The translations under genes were made by a program, and so were the position numbers. A stretch of 64,000 nucleotides of DNA from Micromonospora halotolerans (lineage in GTDB: Bacteria > Actinomycetota > Actinomycetes > Mycobacteriales > Micromonosporaceae). Position 1 is the stretch's first letter, and the number at the start of each line of letters is the position of its first letter. The notes beneath the pieces were generated by a model that was given only the letters and a program-made list of their open reading frames with translations, had not been told where the DNA came from and ran no database searches. Location: positions 5,084,001 through 5,148,000 of the forward strand of contig NZ_CP134876.1 of assembly GCF_032108445.1 (NCBI RefSeq), written 5' to 3'. Positions 40,212-52,445 of the stretch are shown in pieces.

Positions 40212-41201
40212 TCAGGCGCTCTCGCGGGCCACCAGCGTCGAGGGGAACGCGGTCACCGGCGGCACCGGGCGGCCGTCCAGGACCGCGGTCGCGGCCGCCG
40301 TGGCGATCCGGGCCACCGGGTGGGTGGCGGTGGTCAGCGCCGGGCTGCTCACGGCCGCGTACGGGATGTCGTCGAACCCGGCCACCGCCACGTCGTGCGG
40401 CACCCCGATCCCGCGCCCGCGCATCGCGGCGATCGCGCCCAGCGCGGTGGCGTCGCTGGCCGCGTAGATCGCGTCGGTGTCCGGCCAGCGGGTCAGCGCC
40501 TCCAGCGCCGCCCGGCCGCCCCGCGCGGCGGTGAAGTCGCCGTCGACCAGCCGCACCGGCAGCCCGGCCGCCCGCATGAGCCGCTGGTACGCGGTCACCG
40601 AGCGTTCGGCGCAGCTCAGCCAGCGCGGGCCGGTGACCATGGCGATCCGGCGGCGCCCGCCGGCGTGCAGGTGGCGCAGCACGGCGTCGGCGCCGCCGGC
40701 GTTGTCCACGTCGAAGGAGGGGACGGCCGGTGAGCCCGTGCCGATCGAGACGACCCGCCCGCGCAGCCCGGGGGGCACCGCGTCGAGGACCGGCGCGGTG
40801 GTGTTGACCAGCAGCACCCCGCAGACGCTCCGGTCGTCGCCGAGCCGGCGCAGCCCGGCCGGGGCGTCCAGGGGCAGCCACTCCAGGGCGACGCCCACCC
40901 CGTGCGGGGCGCACACCCGGGCGGCCGCGCTCACCAGCCGGTCCACGTACGGGTCGTCCAGCACGGTGGCGTCGGTGCCGGAGACCGCCACGACGAGGCG
41001 CACGCCGGCGCCCCGGACCAGCGCCCGGGCCGTGGTGTTGGGCACGTAGCCGAGCCGGTCGGCGGCGGCGCCGACCCGCTCCCGGGCGTCCACCGAGGCG
41101 AACCCGTAGCCGCCGAGCACCCGGGACGCGGTGGCCCGGGAGACCCCGGCCGCCCGGGCCACGTCGTCGAGGGTCGCCGGGCGGGTGGTGGGCGTCTCCA
41201 T
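40212..41201 (-). CDS. LacI family transcriptional regulator, divergent from MFS gene
   Basis: A 329-residue regulator. The helix-turn-helix is TLDDVARAAGVSRATASRVLGG, the hinge LGYVPNTTARAL, and the effector domain includes GVALEWLPLDAP, YAASDATALGAIAAMRGRG, and VAGFDDIPYAAVSSPALTTATHP. ATG 41201 starts the protein; the long frame upstream of it is a shadow. Divergent arrangement with the MFS transporter and two CebR-like operator sequences between them suggest control of the transporter and autoregulation. The ligand may be a small sugar. Confidence 0.86.
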   Translation of the reverse strand: METPTTRPATLDDVARAAGVSRATASRVLGGYGFASVDARERVGAAADRLGYVPNTTARALVRGAGVRLVVAVSGTDATVLDDPYVDRLVSAAARVCAPHGVGVALEWLPLDAPAGLRRLGDDRSVCGVLLVNTTAPVLDAVPPGLRGRVVSIGTGSPAVPSFDVDNAGGADAVLRHLHAGGRRRIAMVTGPRWLSCAERSVTAYQRLMRAAGLPVRLVDGDFTAARGGRAALEALTRWPDTDAIYAASDATALGAIAAMRGRGIGVPHDVAVAGFDDIPYAAVSSPALTTATHPVARIATAAATAVLDGRPVPPVTAFPSTLVARESA

Positions 41202-41269
41202 GTCTGGTCCTCCCCGTGCTGGCCGTTCTGTCGGCATCATGCCCGGTCGGGCCCGCCCGGGGTAAGGGG

Positions 41270-41298
41270 TGGGAGCGTTTGTGGTGGTAGCGCTCTCA
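41270..41298. promoter_or_regulatory. Candidate LacI operator pair in the LacI/MFS intergenic region
   Basis: TGGTAGCGCTCTCA (41285-41298) matches 12 of 14 bases of TGGGAGCGCTCCCA, the cellobiose-type operator of actinomycete LacI proteins. A perfect half-site TGGGAGCG (41270-41277) lies 15 bp upstream. Confidence 0.55.
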
Positions 41299-41346
41299 GG
41301 TGTGCGATGGTCGTCGGACCAACCTGGGGGAGAGGACGACACCACG

Positions 41347-42564
41347 GTGAGCAGCACCATCGACGCGCCGGCCGACGCCGGCGCCACGACACCACGGGCG
41401 GTCCTGGCCGCCCGCAACGGCGTGGCGGTCGTGTTCGCCCTCAACGGGCTGGCGGTGGCGACCTGGTTCGCCCGGGTGCCCGCGATCCGCGAGTCGCTCG
41501 GGCTCAGCGCCGGGCGGCTCGGCCTGCTGCTGCTGGCCATGTCGGCCGGCGCGCTGGTCGCCATGTCCACCGCCGGTCTGGTCACCCTCCGGCTCGGCCC
41601 GGCCCGCACCGTGGCGGCCTCGACCGTGCTGGTCGCCCTCGGCCTGACGGCCGCCGGTCTCTCCGCCAGCCTGGCCGGCTCGCTGGTCGGCGTGGTGGTC
41701 GGGCTCTTCGCCGTGGGGTACGGCTCCGGGGCCTGCGACGTGGCCATGAACGTCGAGGGCGCGGCCGTGGAGAAGCGGCTCGGCCGGACGATCATGCCCC
41801 GGTTCCACGCCGCCTGGAGTCTCGGCTCGGTCGCCGGGGCCGGGCTGGGCGCCGGGGCGGCCCGGCTGGGCGTACCGGTCGGCTGGCACCTGCCCGTGAT
41901 CGCGGTGGTGGTCCTGGCCGGCACGCTGCTCGCCGCCCGGGCCTTCCTGCCCGCGCCGGCCGAGACGGCCGGCCCGGCCGAGCCGGCCGCGCACCGGCGC
42001 GCGCTGCTGGCCACCTGGCGGGAGCCGCGGACCCTGCTCATCGGCCTGTTCGTGCTGGTGATGGCGTTCACCGAGGGAAGCGCGAACGACTGGCTGGCGG
42101 TGGCGTTCGTCGACGGGTACGGGGTGAGCGAGGCGGCCGGCGCCGCCGTCTTCGGGGTCTTCGTGGTCGGCATGACGATCGGCCGGACCGCCGGCACCGT
42201 GGCGATCGACCGGTGGGGCCGGGTGCCGGTGCTGTTCGGCACCATCGCGCTGGCCGCCACCGGGGCCACCTGCGCCGTGCTGGCCGGCTCCGGGCCGCTC
42301 GCCGTGGCCGGCGTGGCGCTGTGGGGCGTCGGGGCGTCGCTCGGCTTCCCGGTCGGGATGAGCGCCGCCGCCGACGACGAGGACCGGGCGCCGACCCGGG
42401 TCAGCGTGGTCGCCATGATCGGCTACACCGCGTTCCTCGCCGGCCCGCCGCTGCTCGGCTTCCTCGGTGACCACCTGGGCATCCTCGACGCCCTCGGCGT
42501 GGTGCCGCTCCTGCTGCTGCCCACCCTCGCCCTGGTCCCGATCCTGCGCCCGCCGGCCCGCTGA
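41347..42564 (+). CDS. MFS transporter
   Basis: A 405-residue major facilitator with about 12 membrane segments in two halves. Segment starts include VAVVFALNGLAVATWFARVPAI, LGLLLLAMSAGALVAMST, and HAAWSLGSVAGAGLGAGAARLG; a short cytoplasmic loop carries Arg/His (HRRALLATWREPRTLLIG). GTG 41347 is chosen because GGGGAGAGG lies upstream and because an earlier start would add the operator sequence to the protein. It resembles YbjJ/FucP-like transporters. Divergence from a LacI gene suggests a sugar or sugar derivative as substrate. Direction of transport is unknown. Confidence 0.83.
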   Translation: MSSTIDAPADAGATTPRAVLAARNGVAVVFALNGLAVATWFARVPAIRESLGLSAGRLGLLLLAMSAGALVAMSTAGLVTLRLGPARTVAASTVLVALGLTAAGLSASLAGSLVGVVVGLFAVGYGSGACDVAMNVEGAAVEKRLGRTIMPRFHAAWSLGSVAGAGLGAGAARLGVPVGWHLPVIAVVVLAGTLLAARAFLPAPAETAGPAEPAAHRRALLATWREPRTLLIGLFVLVMAFTEGSANDWLAVAFVDGYGVSEAAGAAVFGVFVVGMTIGRTAGTVAIDRWGRVPVLFGTIALAATGATCAVLAGSGPLAVAGVALWGVGASLGFPVGMSAAADDEDRAPTRVSVVAMIGYTAFLAGPPLLGFLGDHLGILDALGVVPLLLLPTLALVPILRPPAR

Positions 42565-42671
42565 CCCGCGGCCCGGCACGCCGGCCGGCTCAGCGGACGT
42601 CCACCCGGCTTCCAGCCGGTTGCCAGGTACGGGTGCTGCACTGGGTGGGACGCCGAGGAGAGGAGGCGGGC

Positions 42672-43004
42672 ATGGGCTGGTTCACCCGACGGGCCGCCGA
42701 CCCGACGACCCCGACGAAGCTCGACCGCGAGGCGAACCGGGACGACCTGGCCGCGCTGGAGGCGTTCGTGACCAGCCGGCGCGGGGTGGAGTTCTACCTG
42801 GAGCCGGAGACCACCGCCACGGACACGACGGTGGTGGCCGTCGCCCACGACGGTGAGTGGATCCGGCGCCGCACCGGCACGCCCCGGGCCGCCGGGAAGA
42901 TCGCCCGGAAGCACGCGGTCCCGCTCTACGAGGCCGCCCGCACCGGCTACCCGGAGCGGATGCGCGCCTGGAACCGGGCCCACCCGGAGCGGCGCGCCCG
43001 CTGA
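42672..43004 (+). CDS. Conserved hypothetical actinobacterial protein
   Basis: A 110-residue soluble basic protein (LDREANRDDLAALEAFVTSRRGVEFYLEPETTATDTTVVAVAHDGEWIRRR then RKHAVPLYEAARTGYPERMRAWNRAHPERRAR). ATG 42672 follows AGGAGG by a few bases. Length and Trp/Arg pattern suggest a small folded alpha/beta protein found in many actinomycetes, but no function is known to me. It is monocistronic, between the MFS gene and a convergent hydrolase gene 12 bases away. Confidence 0.75.
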   Translation: MGWFTRRAADPTTPTKLDREANRDDLAALEAFVTSRRGVEFYLEPETTATDTTVVAVAHDGEWIRRRTGTPRAAGKIARKHAVPLYEAARTGYPERMRAWNRAHPERRAR

Positions 43005-43016
43005 CCCCGGCGTGGC

Positions 43017-43727
43017 TCAGCCGGCGCCGGCCAGCACGGCCCGCGCCTCGGCCAGCCGCAGCGGTTCCTCGTGGGCCGAGACGAACCAGGCGAGGTCGTC
43101 ATCGAGCAGGCTCGCCGCGAGGGCCAGGTCCGGCCCGTCCTCGGGCGTCCGCAGGTGCGCCGGCGGCGGGTACCAGCAGTCGCCGAGCAGCAGCACCCCG
43201 GAGTCCGGCACCCGCACCACCGCGGAGTCCGGCGCGTGCCGGCCGCCCACGTGCCGGACCACCACGCCGGTGGGCAGGGTCAGCTCGTCGGCGAACGTGC
43301 GGGTGGGCGGGAGCACGGCGAAGCCGTCCCAGGAGTCGACCGCCAGGGCCCGGGCCCGGAAGCTGTGCCCGAGGCGGGGGTCCTCGCGGACCTGCTCGCG
43401 CAGGTAGCGGTGACTCCACGGCCGGGCCGCCTCGGCGCGCAGCAGGGCCACCGCCGACTCGTGCCCGACGATCTCCACCTCCGGCCAGGCGCAGGCGCCC
43501 CAGACGTGGTCCCAGTGGTGGTGGGTGTAGACCAGCCAGCGCGGCTCCGGCAGCCCGGCCGCCGCCAGCGCGGCCCGGATCTCCCGGGCGTGGGCGGGGC
43601 TCTGGCCCGCGTCGACGATCACACTTCCGCGGTCGTCGGCCACCACGGCCACGGTCGGCCGGACCGCGAGCGGGTCGGGATCGCCGGGAAACAACCAGAC
43701 CCGACCGTCGAGGTGTCGCAGCGTCAC
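43017..43727 (-). CDS. Metallo-beta-lactamase fold hydrolase
   Basis: A 236-residue MBL-fold enzyme. The metal-binding motif HHHWDH is at 69-74, further ligands appear in HAPDSAVV and LLLGDCWYPP, and SAHEEPL is near the C-terminus. GTG 43727 is chosen for GGAGGAA eight bases upstream; the longer frame above it is a shadow of intergenic DNA. Enzymes of this group hydrolyse thioesters, lactones or phosphodiesters; the substrate is not indicated. It is divergent from the cobalamin operon across about 260 bases. Confidence 0.85.
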   Translation of the reverse strand: MTLRHLDGRVWLFPGDPDPLAVRPTVAVVADDRGSVIVDAGQSPAHAREIRAALAAAGLPEPRWLVYTHHHWDHVWGACAWPEVEIVGHESAVALLRAEAARPWSHRYLREQVREDPRLGHSFRARALAVDSWDGFAVLPPTRTFADELTLPTGVVVRHVGGRHAPDSAVVRVPDSGVLLLGDCWYPPPAHLRTPEDGPDLALAASLLDDDLAWFVSAHEEPLRLAEARAVLAGAG

Positions 43728-43986
43728 CGGCAATTCCTCCCCGCTCCGTGGCAGCTCATCCACAGTCGACCGCGATGCTATCCGCCGGCCGCCGCCCCGG
43801 GCCGCCCCGGCTGCGGCGACGCGGGTCGTCCGGGGTGGCGGGCGGCCGGCGGGAACGCTCGCCACGGACCGTGGAAATGCCGCCGCTGCCATCGATTCAC
43901 GCCATTGCCATCGGAGCTGGAGGATGCCACTCGCAGATCGACTGCTGCGGATGTCGAGGGCCGGGCGGAGGCCGGGGGACCCGGCG
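43728..43986. other. Intergenic region upstream of the cobalamin promoter
   Basis: A 259-base stretch between the MBL gene and the riboswitch promoter. It contains only short shadow frames on both strands and GC-rich imperfect repeats. I see no supported gene, RNA or operator here. Confidence 0.5.
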
Positions 43987-44016
43987 TTGACCCGCGCCGG
44001 GCGGCTGTGGCAGCAT
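43987..44016 (+). promoter_or_regulatory. Candidate promoter of the cobalamin riboswitch transcript
   Basis: TTGACC (43987-43992) and CAGCAT (44011-44016) are separated by 18 bases, a plausible housekeeping-type promoter ending about 10 bases before the riboswitch. Confidence 0.5.
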
Positions 44017-44024
44017 TCGCGGCC

Positions 44025-44185
44025 TGACGGCAGTGAAGGAAGCCGGTGCGATTCCGGCGCGGTCCCGCCACTGTCACCGGGGAGCGATCCCCCCTCGTGA
44101 GTCACGGCCGTGCGTGCGCGGTTGGAAGGCCGGGGGTGAGCGTCGATCCGGAAGCCAGGATACTTCGGCCGTCGGAGAGCCCCAG
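44025..44185 (+). promoter_or_regulatory. Cobalamin (B12) riboswitch
   Basis: The conserved core is present in order: AGCCGGTGCGATTCCGGC, CGGTCCCGCCACTGT (the near-invariant B12-box part, about 44059-44074), a GGGGAG element, and the 3' GGAAGCCAGGATAC (about 44150-44163). Cobalamin binding should turn off the downstream cob operon. The boundaries are approximate. It lies 25 bases before a small ORF and about 310 bases before cobN. Confidence 0.9.
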
Positions 44186-44210
44186 GGCGTGGACACCCGA
44201 GGAGGACCCG

Positions 44211-44345
44211 ATGCACGGCCTTTCCGCCATCGACGACGATCGTCGTTTCCGGCCGGCGCGCACCGACGCGCCGCTGACCGCTCGCCCCGCCGCCCCGCCG
44301 GCCGCCGTGCCGCGCGCCGGGCTGGCCCGCGCCGTCCGCCGCTGA
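44211..44345 (+). CDS. Small ORF between B12 riboswitch and cobN
   Basis: A 44-codon ORF (MHGLSAIDDDRRFRP..., ending GLARAVRR) starting at ATG 44211, with GAGGAGG five to nine bases before the ATG. It is too short and Ala/Pro/Arg-rich to assign a family. The strong ribosome-binding site directly after the riboswitch means that the riboswitch could gate its translation first. Its stop is 7 bases ahead of a hairpin. It may be a leader peptide coupled to cobN expression or a true small protein. Confidence 0.45.
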   Translation: MHGLSAIDDDRRFRPARTDAPLTARPAAPPAAVPRAGLARAVRR

Positions 44346-44352
44346 CCGCCCC

Positions 44353-44393
44353 GGCGGGTCCCGCACCCGGCCGGGCGCCCCTGCCGACCCGCC
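44353..44393 (+). promoter_or_regulatory. Possible attenuator hairpin ahead of cobN
   Basis: GGCGGGTC (44353-44360) pairs perfectly with GACCCGCC (44386-44393) across a 25-base loop. It lies between the small ORF and cobN without a T-tract. Leader-type regulation is possible; in GC-rich DNA chance is also possible. Confidence 0.3.
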
Positions 44394-44497
44394 GTCGGTG
44401 AGCCGTCCGCCGGACCCGCGTACCCGCCGCACCCGCACCCACCCCCGCCCGCCGCCGGCCCTGCCGCGCCGTCGGGCGTCACGCTCCGGAGCCGTCC

Positions 44498-48162
<3,665 letters not shown>

Positions 48163-48166
<4 letters not shown>

Positions 48167-48215
48167 GCGCGAGGAGTGAGCCGGTTCTGCGAGCCCCGCA
48201 GTCGCGAACGAAGGA
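48163..48215 (+). repeat. Possible dispersed intergenic element with small hairpin
   Basis: The 55-base cobN/chelatase gap contains GCGCGAGGAGTGAGCC, then CTGCG-AGCCC-CGCAG (48187-48201), then TCGCGAACGAAGGAG. The composition looks like intergenic repeats I associate with Micromonospora genomes, but only one copy is here. GAGGAGTGAGCGCAG at 13015-13029 is similar. Low confidence. Confidence 0.3.
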
Positions 48216-48221
48216 GCCGCA

Positions 48222-50486
48222 GTGACCAGCTATCCGTTCAGCGCGGTGCTCGGGATGGACGAGATGCGGCTCGCGCTGCTGCTCAACGCGGTCAGCCCGG
48301 CCATCGGCGGGGTGCTGGTCCGGGGCGAGAAGGGCACCGCCAAGTCCACCGCGGTGCGCGCCCTCGCCGGGCTGCTGCCCCCGGTCGACCGGGTGGCCGC
48401 CTGCCGCTTCGCGTGCGACCCGGCCGCGCCCGACCCGGGCTGCCCGGACGGGCCGCACCCGGCCGGGTCGGCGGGAGAGCGCCGCCCGGCCCGCCTGGTC
48501 GAGCTGCCGGTGGGCGCCGCCGAGGACCGGGTGGTCGGCTCGCTCGACCTGGAGAAGGCCCTCGCCGAGGGGGTACGCGCCTACGAGCCCGGCCTGCTCG
48601 CCGCCGCCCACCGGGGCGTGCTCTACGTCGACGAGGTCAACCTGCTCCACGACCACCTGGTCGACCTGCTCCTGGACGCGGCGGCGATGGGTCGCTGCCA
48701 CGTCGAGCGGGAGGGCGTGTCGGTCAGCCACGCCGCCCGGTTCCTCCTGGTCGGCACCATGAACCCGGAGGAGGGGGAGCTGCGCCCGCAGCTGCTCGAC
48801 CGATTCGGGCTCACCGTCGAGGTGGCCGCCAGCCGCGACCCCGCCGTACGCGCCGAGGTGGTCCGCCGCCGCCTCGCCGCCGACGCCGACCCGGCCGGTT
48901 TCGCCGCCGGCTGGGCCGAGGCGGACGCCGAGGTGGCCCGCCGGGTCGCCGCCGCCCGGCGCCGGCTGCCCGGGGTGGCGCTGCCCGACGCGGCGCTGCG
49001 GCAGATCGCCGAGGTCTGCGCCGCGTTCGACGTGGACGGCATGCGCGCCGACATCGTCACGGCCCGCACCGCCGTGGCGCACGCCGCCTGGCGGGGCCGG
49101 GAGCGGGTGGCCGCCGAGGACGTCCGAGTCGCCGCCCGCCTGGCCCTGCCGCACCGCCGCCGCCGGGACCCGTTCGACACCCCGGGCCTGGACGAGCAGC
49201 GCCTGGACGAGGCGCTGCGCCGCGCCCGCGAGCAGCACCCCGACGACGACCCGGACGACGGCCCGGACGGCGGCGGCCCGGCCGGTGGGCCCGGCGGTGG
49301 GCCGGAGCCGGACCGCGGGCCGGACTCCGCCGGCGGGCCCGGCGGAACCGGGGCGGACGTTGGCGGCGGGTCCGACCCCGACGGTCCCGGCCGGTCGGCC
49401 CGCGGGAAGGGCGGCGCCGGTGGCCGGGACCGGTCCGGGGGGTCCGACGACGCCGGACGCCCCGGGCCGCCGGACGACGGGCGTGGCGGGGCCGGCCACG
49501 ACGGCCCTGCCGCCGACTCGGATCCGTCCGGCCACCCGGACGACGACGGGAGCGGCGGTGGCCACGACCCCGACGGCGCGCCGCCCGGTGGCGGCCACCG
49601 GGGGCGGCCGCACGCCCGACGGTCCCGTCCCGGCGCCCGGCCGGGGGACCCGGACCATGCGGAGGGAGGGACCGTGGCCGTACCCGACGGGGGGCTGCGT
49701 GCCCGGCTGCTCACCGCGCCCGGCATGGGCGAGGGTGTGCCCGGCCGGCGCTCCCGGGCCCGCACCGGGCGGGGCCGCACCACCGGCGCCCGGGTGCCGG
49801 CCGGCCCGGCCGGCGCGCTGCACCTGCCGGCCACCGTCCGGGCCGCCGCCCCGCACCAGGCCGCCCGCGGCCGGGCCGGCGGGCCGCTGCGGCTGCGCCC
49901 GTCCGACGTGCGCGAGGCGGTCCGCGAGGGACGCGAGGGCAACCTCGTTCTCTTCGTGGTCGACGCCAGCGGGTCGATGGGCGCCCACCAGCGGATGTCC
50001 GCCGTCAAGGGCGCCGTGCTGGCCCTGCTCACCGACGCGTACCAGCGGCGGGACAAGGTCGCCGTGGTCGCCTTCCGGGGCGCCGGGGCACAGACCCTGC
50101 TGCCGGCCACCTCCTCGGTGCTCGCCGCCTCGGTCCGGCTGGCCGAGCTGCCCACCGGCGGGCGTACCCCCCTCGCGGAGGGGCTGCTCGCGGCGGCCGA
50201 CCTGCTGCGGGTGGAGCGGCTGCGCGACCCGAAGCGCCGCCCCCTCGTGCTGGTGGTCACCGACGGCCGCGCCACCGCCGGCCACCGCCCGCTCGACCGG
50301 GCCGCCCGCGCCGCCGCGGTGCTCGCCGCCACCGGCGCGCCCTGCGTCGTCGTCGACTGCGAGTCCGGCCCGGTCCGCCTGCACCTGGCCCGCCGCCTCG
50401 CCGCCCACCTGCACGCCCCGCACCACCACCTCGCCGACGTGGCCAGTGACCCGCTCGTCGGCCTCACCACGAGGAGCGCCGCCTGA
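48222..50486 (+). CDS. Chelatase AAA+/VWA subunit (ChlI-ChlD-like fusion), CobN partner
   Basis: A 754-residue protein. Residues 1-~330 form an AAA+ ATPase: Walker A G35-EKGTAKS, Walker [10 protein letters not shown], sensor-like [21 protein letters not shown] ~190-residue Gly/Pro/Asp-rich linker follows, with basic patches. The C-terminal VWA domain has the MIDAS motif DASGSMG at D581 and [10 protein letters not shown]. The family powers metal insertion by the large subunit; next to cobN it is most likely CobS/CobT-equivalent for cobalt. GTG 48222 starts behind AAGGAG. The long linker may hold the two modules apart in the ring. Confidence 0.9.
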   Translation: MTSYPFSAVLGMDEMRLALLLNAVSPAIGGVLVRGEKGTAKSTAVRALAGLLPPVDRVAACRFACDPAAPDPGCPDGPHPAGSAGERRPARLVELPVGAAEDRVVGSLDLEKALAEGVRAYEPGLLAAAHRGVLYVDEVNLLHDHLVDLLLDAAAMGRCHVEREGVSVSHAARFLLVGTMNPEEGELRPQLLDRFGLTVEVAASRDPAVRAEVVRRRLAADADPAGFAAGWAEADAEVARRVAAARRRLPGVALPDAALRQIAEVCAAFDVDGMRADIVTARTAVAHAAWRGRERVAAEDVRVAARLALPHRRRRDPFDTPGLDEQRLDEALRRAREQHPDDDPDDGPDGGGPAGGPGGGPEPDRGPDSAGGPGGTGADVGGGSDPDGPGRSARGKGGAGGRDRSGGSDDAGRPGPPDDGRGGAGHDGPAADSDPSGHPDDDGSGGGHDPDGAPPGGGHRGRPHARRSRPGARPGDPDHAEGGTVAVPDGGLRARLLTAPGMGEGVPGRRSRARTGRGRTTGARVPAGPAGALHLPATVRAAAPHQAARGRAGGPLRLRPSDVREAVREGREGNLVLFVVDASGSMGAHQRMSAVKGAVLALLTDAYQRRDKVAVVAFRGAGAQTLLPATSSVLAASVRLAELPTGGRTPLAEGLLAAADLLRVERLRDPKRRPLVLVVTDGRATAGHRPLDRAARAAAVLAATGAPCVVVDCESGPVRLHLARRLAAHLHAPHHHLADVASDPLVGLTTRSAA

Positions 50487-51097
50487 TGCCGCAGGGAAAG
50501 CCGACCCACGTGCCCGCCGACGGGCTGACCACCCGGCAGCGGCGCCACCGGCCGCTGCTGATCGTGCACACCGGACAGATGAAGGGGAAGTCGACCGCCG
50601 CGTTCGGGCTGGCGCTGCGCGCCTGGACCGCCGGGCTGCCGATCGGCGTCTTCCAGTTCGTCAAGAGCGCCAAGTGGCGGGTGGGGGAGGAGAACGCCTT
50701 CCGGGCCCTCGGCGAGGTGCACGGGCGCACCGGGCAGGGCGCCCCGGTCACCTGGCACAAGATGGGCGAGGGCTGGTCCTGGATCCAGCGCGGCGGCGCG
50801 GCCGACCACGCCGAGGACGCCCGCGAGGGCTGGCGGCAGATCCAGCGCGACCTGGCCGCCGAGCGTTACGGGCTCTACGTGCTCGACGAGTTCACGTACC
50901 CGATGAAGTGGGGTTGGGTCGACGTGGACGAGGTCGTCGCCACCCTGCGCGACCGGCCCGGCTTCCAGCACGTGGTGGTCACCGGACGGGACGCGGACCC
51001 GCGGCTGGTCGAGGCGGCCGACCTGGTCGCCGAGCTGACCAAGGTCAAGCACCCGATGGACGCCGGTCAGAAGGGCCAGAAGGGCATCGAATGGTGA
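50486..51097 (+). CDS. cobO: Cob(I)yrinic acid a,c-diamide adenosyltransferase
   Basis: A 203-residue CobO/BtuR-type enzyme. The P-loop is GQMKGKST at 30-37, with PIGVFQFVKSAKW, the LYVLDEFTYPMKWGWVDVDEVVATLRDRP segment and VVVTGRDADPRLVEAADLVAEL typical of the family. It transfers adenosyl from ATP to cob(I)alamin precursors. Its start shares a base with the chelatase stop (TGATG), and its stop overlaps cobB. Length is normal. Confidently assigned. Confidence 0.95.
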   Translation: MPQGKPTHVPADGLTTRQRRHRPLLIVHTGQMKGKSTAAFGLALRAWTAGLPIGVFQFVKSAKWRVGEENAFRALGEVHGRTGQGAPVTWHKMGEGWSWIQRGGAADHAEDAREGWRQIQRDLAAERYGLYVLDEFTYPMKWGWVDVDEVVATLRDRPGFQHVVVTGRDADPRLVEAADLVAELTKVKHPMDAGQKGQKGIEW

Positions 51098-52445
51098 CGC
51101 CCTGGGCGCTGCCCCGGCTGGTCGTCGCCGCCCCGGCCAGCGGGCACGGCAAGACCACCGTGGCCACCGGGCTGCTCGCCGCGCTGCGCCGCCGCGGCCT
51201 GGCGGTCAGCCCGCACAAGGTCGGCCCCGACTACATCGACCCCGGCTACCACGCGCTCGCCGCCGGCCGCCCCGGCCGCAACCTCGACCCCTGGCTGGTC
51301 GGCCCGGAGCGGATCGCCCCGCTGCTGCGGCACGGCGCCAGCGTGCCCACCCCGGCCGACGTGGCCGTGGTGGAGGGGGTGATGGGGCTGCACGACGGCG
51401 CGGTCGGCCACGGCGGGTACGCCTCCACGGCCCACGTGACCCGGCTGGTCGAGGCGCCGGTGCTGCTGGTGCTCGACACCACGGCGCAGGGCCGCTCCGC
51501 CGCCGCGCTGGTGCTCGGCATGCGCGCCTTCGACCCGGCGGTACGCATCGGCGGGGTGGTCCTCAACCGGGTCGGCTCGCCCCGGCACGAGACGCTGCTG
51601 CGCGACGCGCTCGCCGAGGTGGACGTGCCGGTGCTCGGCGCGGTGACCCGGGCCGCCGAGGTGGCCGCGCCGTCCCGTCACCTCGGGTTGGTGCCGGTCG
51701 CCGAACGCGCGCCGGAGTCGGTCGCCGTGGTGGCCGCCCTCGCCGACCTGGTCGAGGCCACCGTGGACCTCGACGCCGTGCTGGCGCTGGCCCGCACCGC
51801 GCCGCCGCTGACCGCGCCCGCCTGGGATCCGGCCGCCGCGGTCGGCGGCCCGCCGGCACCGCCCGCCCGGTCGTGGCGGTGGCCGGCGGGGCGGCGTTCA
51901 CCTTCTCGTACGCGGAGACCGCCGAACTGCTCACCGCGGCCGGCGCGGAGGTGGTGACCCTCGACCCGCTGCGCGACGAGGCCCTGCCGCCCGGCACCCG
52001 GGCCCTGGTGATCGGCGGCGGCTTTCCCGAACTGCACGCCGACGCCCTGGCCGGCAACACCGCGCTCCGCGCCGAGCTGGCCGGCTTCGACGGCCCGGTG
52101 GTCGCCGAGTGCGCGGGGCTGCTCTACCTCGGCCGCTCCATCGACGGGGTGCCGATGTCCGGGCGGCTCGACCACACCGCCCGGATGACCGGCCGGCTCA
52201 CCCTCGGCTACCGCGACGCGGTGGCCGCCGCCGACTCCCCGGTGCACCGCGCCGGCGACCCGGTACGCGGACACGAGTTCCACCGCACCGTCACCGACCC
52301 GGGGCACGGCGACCGCCCCGCCTGGCACTGGGACGGCGCCCCGCACGGCTTCGTGGCCGGCCGGGTGCACGCGTCCTACCTGCACACCCACTGGGCCGGG
52401 CACCCGGCGGCGGCCCGCCGGCTGGTCGAGGCGGCGAGCGGGTGA
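51091..52445 (+). pseudogene. cobB: Cobyrinate a,c-diamide synthase CobB, apparent frameshift
   Basis: The N-terminal part (from ATG 51091) has the P-loop PASGHGKTTVATG, then VGPDYIDPGYH and VVEGVMGLHDG, in frame 1. The C-terminal glutaminase-like part (VVAVAGGAAFTFSYAETAELL, IGGGFPELHADAL, VVAECAGLLYLG, catalytic-type Cys) is in a different frame, readable from about 51873 to 52445. The switch falls near the CCC run at 51866-51868; one extra C there would restore PAPPAPVVAVAGG. It could be a sequencing indel, a mutation, or two overlapping pieces. The flanking cob genes are intact. CobB amidates cobyrinate side chains with glutamine. Confidence 0.8.

Noticed and set aside
49285..51090. Extension of the cobB frame upstream through the chelatase gene
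   Set aside because: Low-complexity shadow; cobB begins at ATG 51091 with the P-loop right after.
51861..51875. Programmed -1 frameshift in cobB
   Set aside because: There is no X-XXY-YYZ slippery heptamer in the right phase and no reason known in the family. A one-base deletion or sequence error is simpler.
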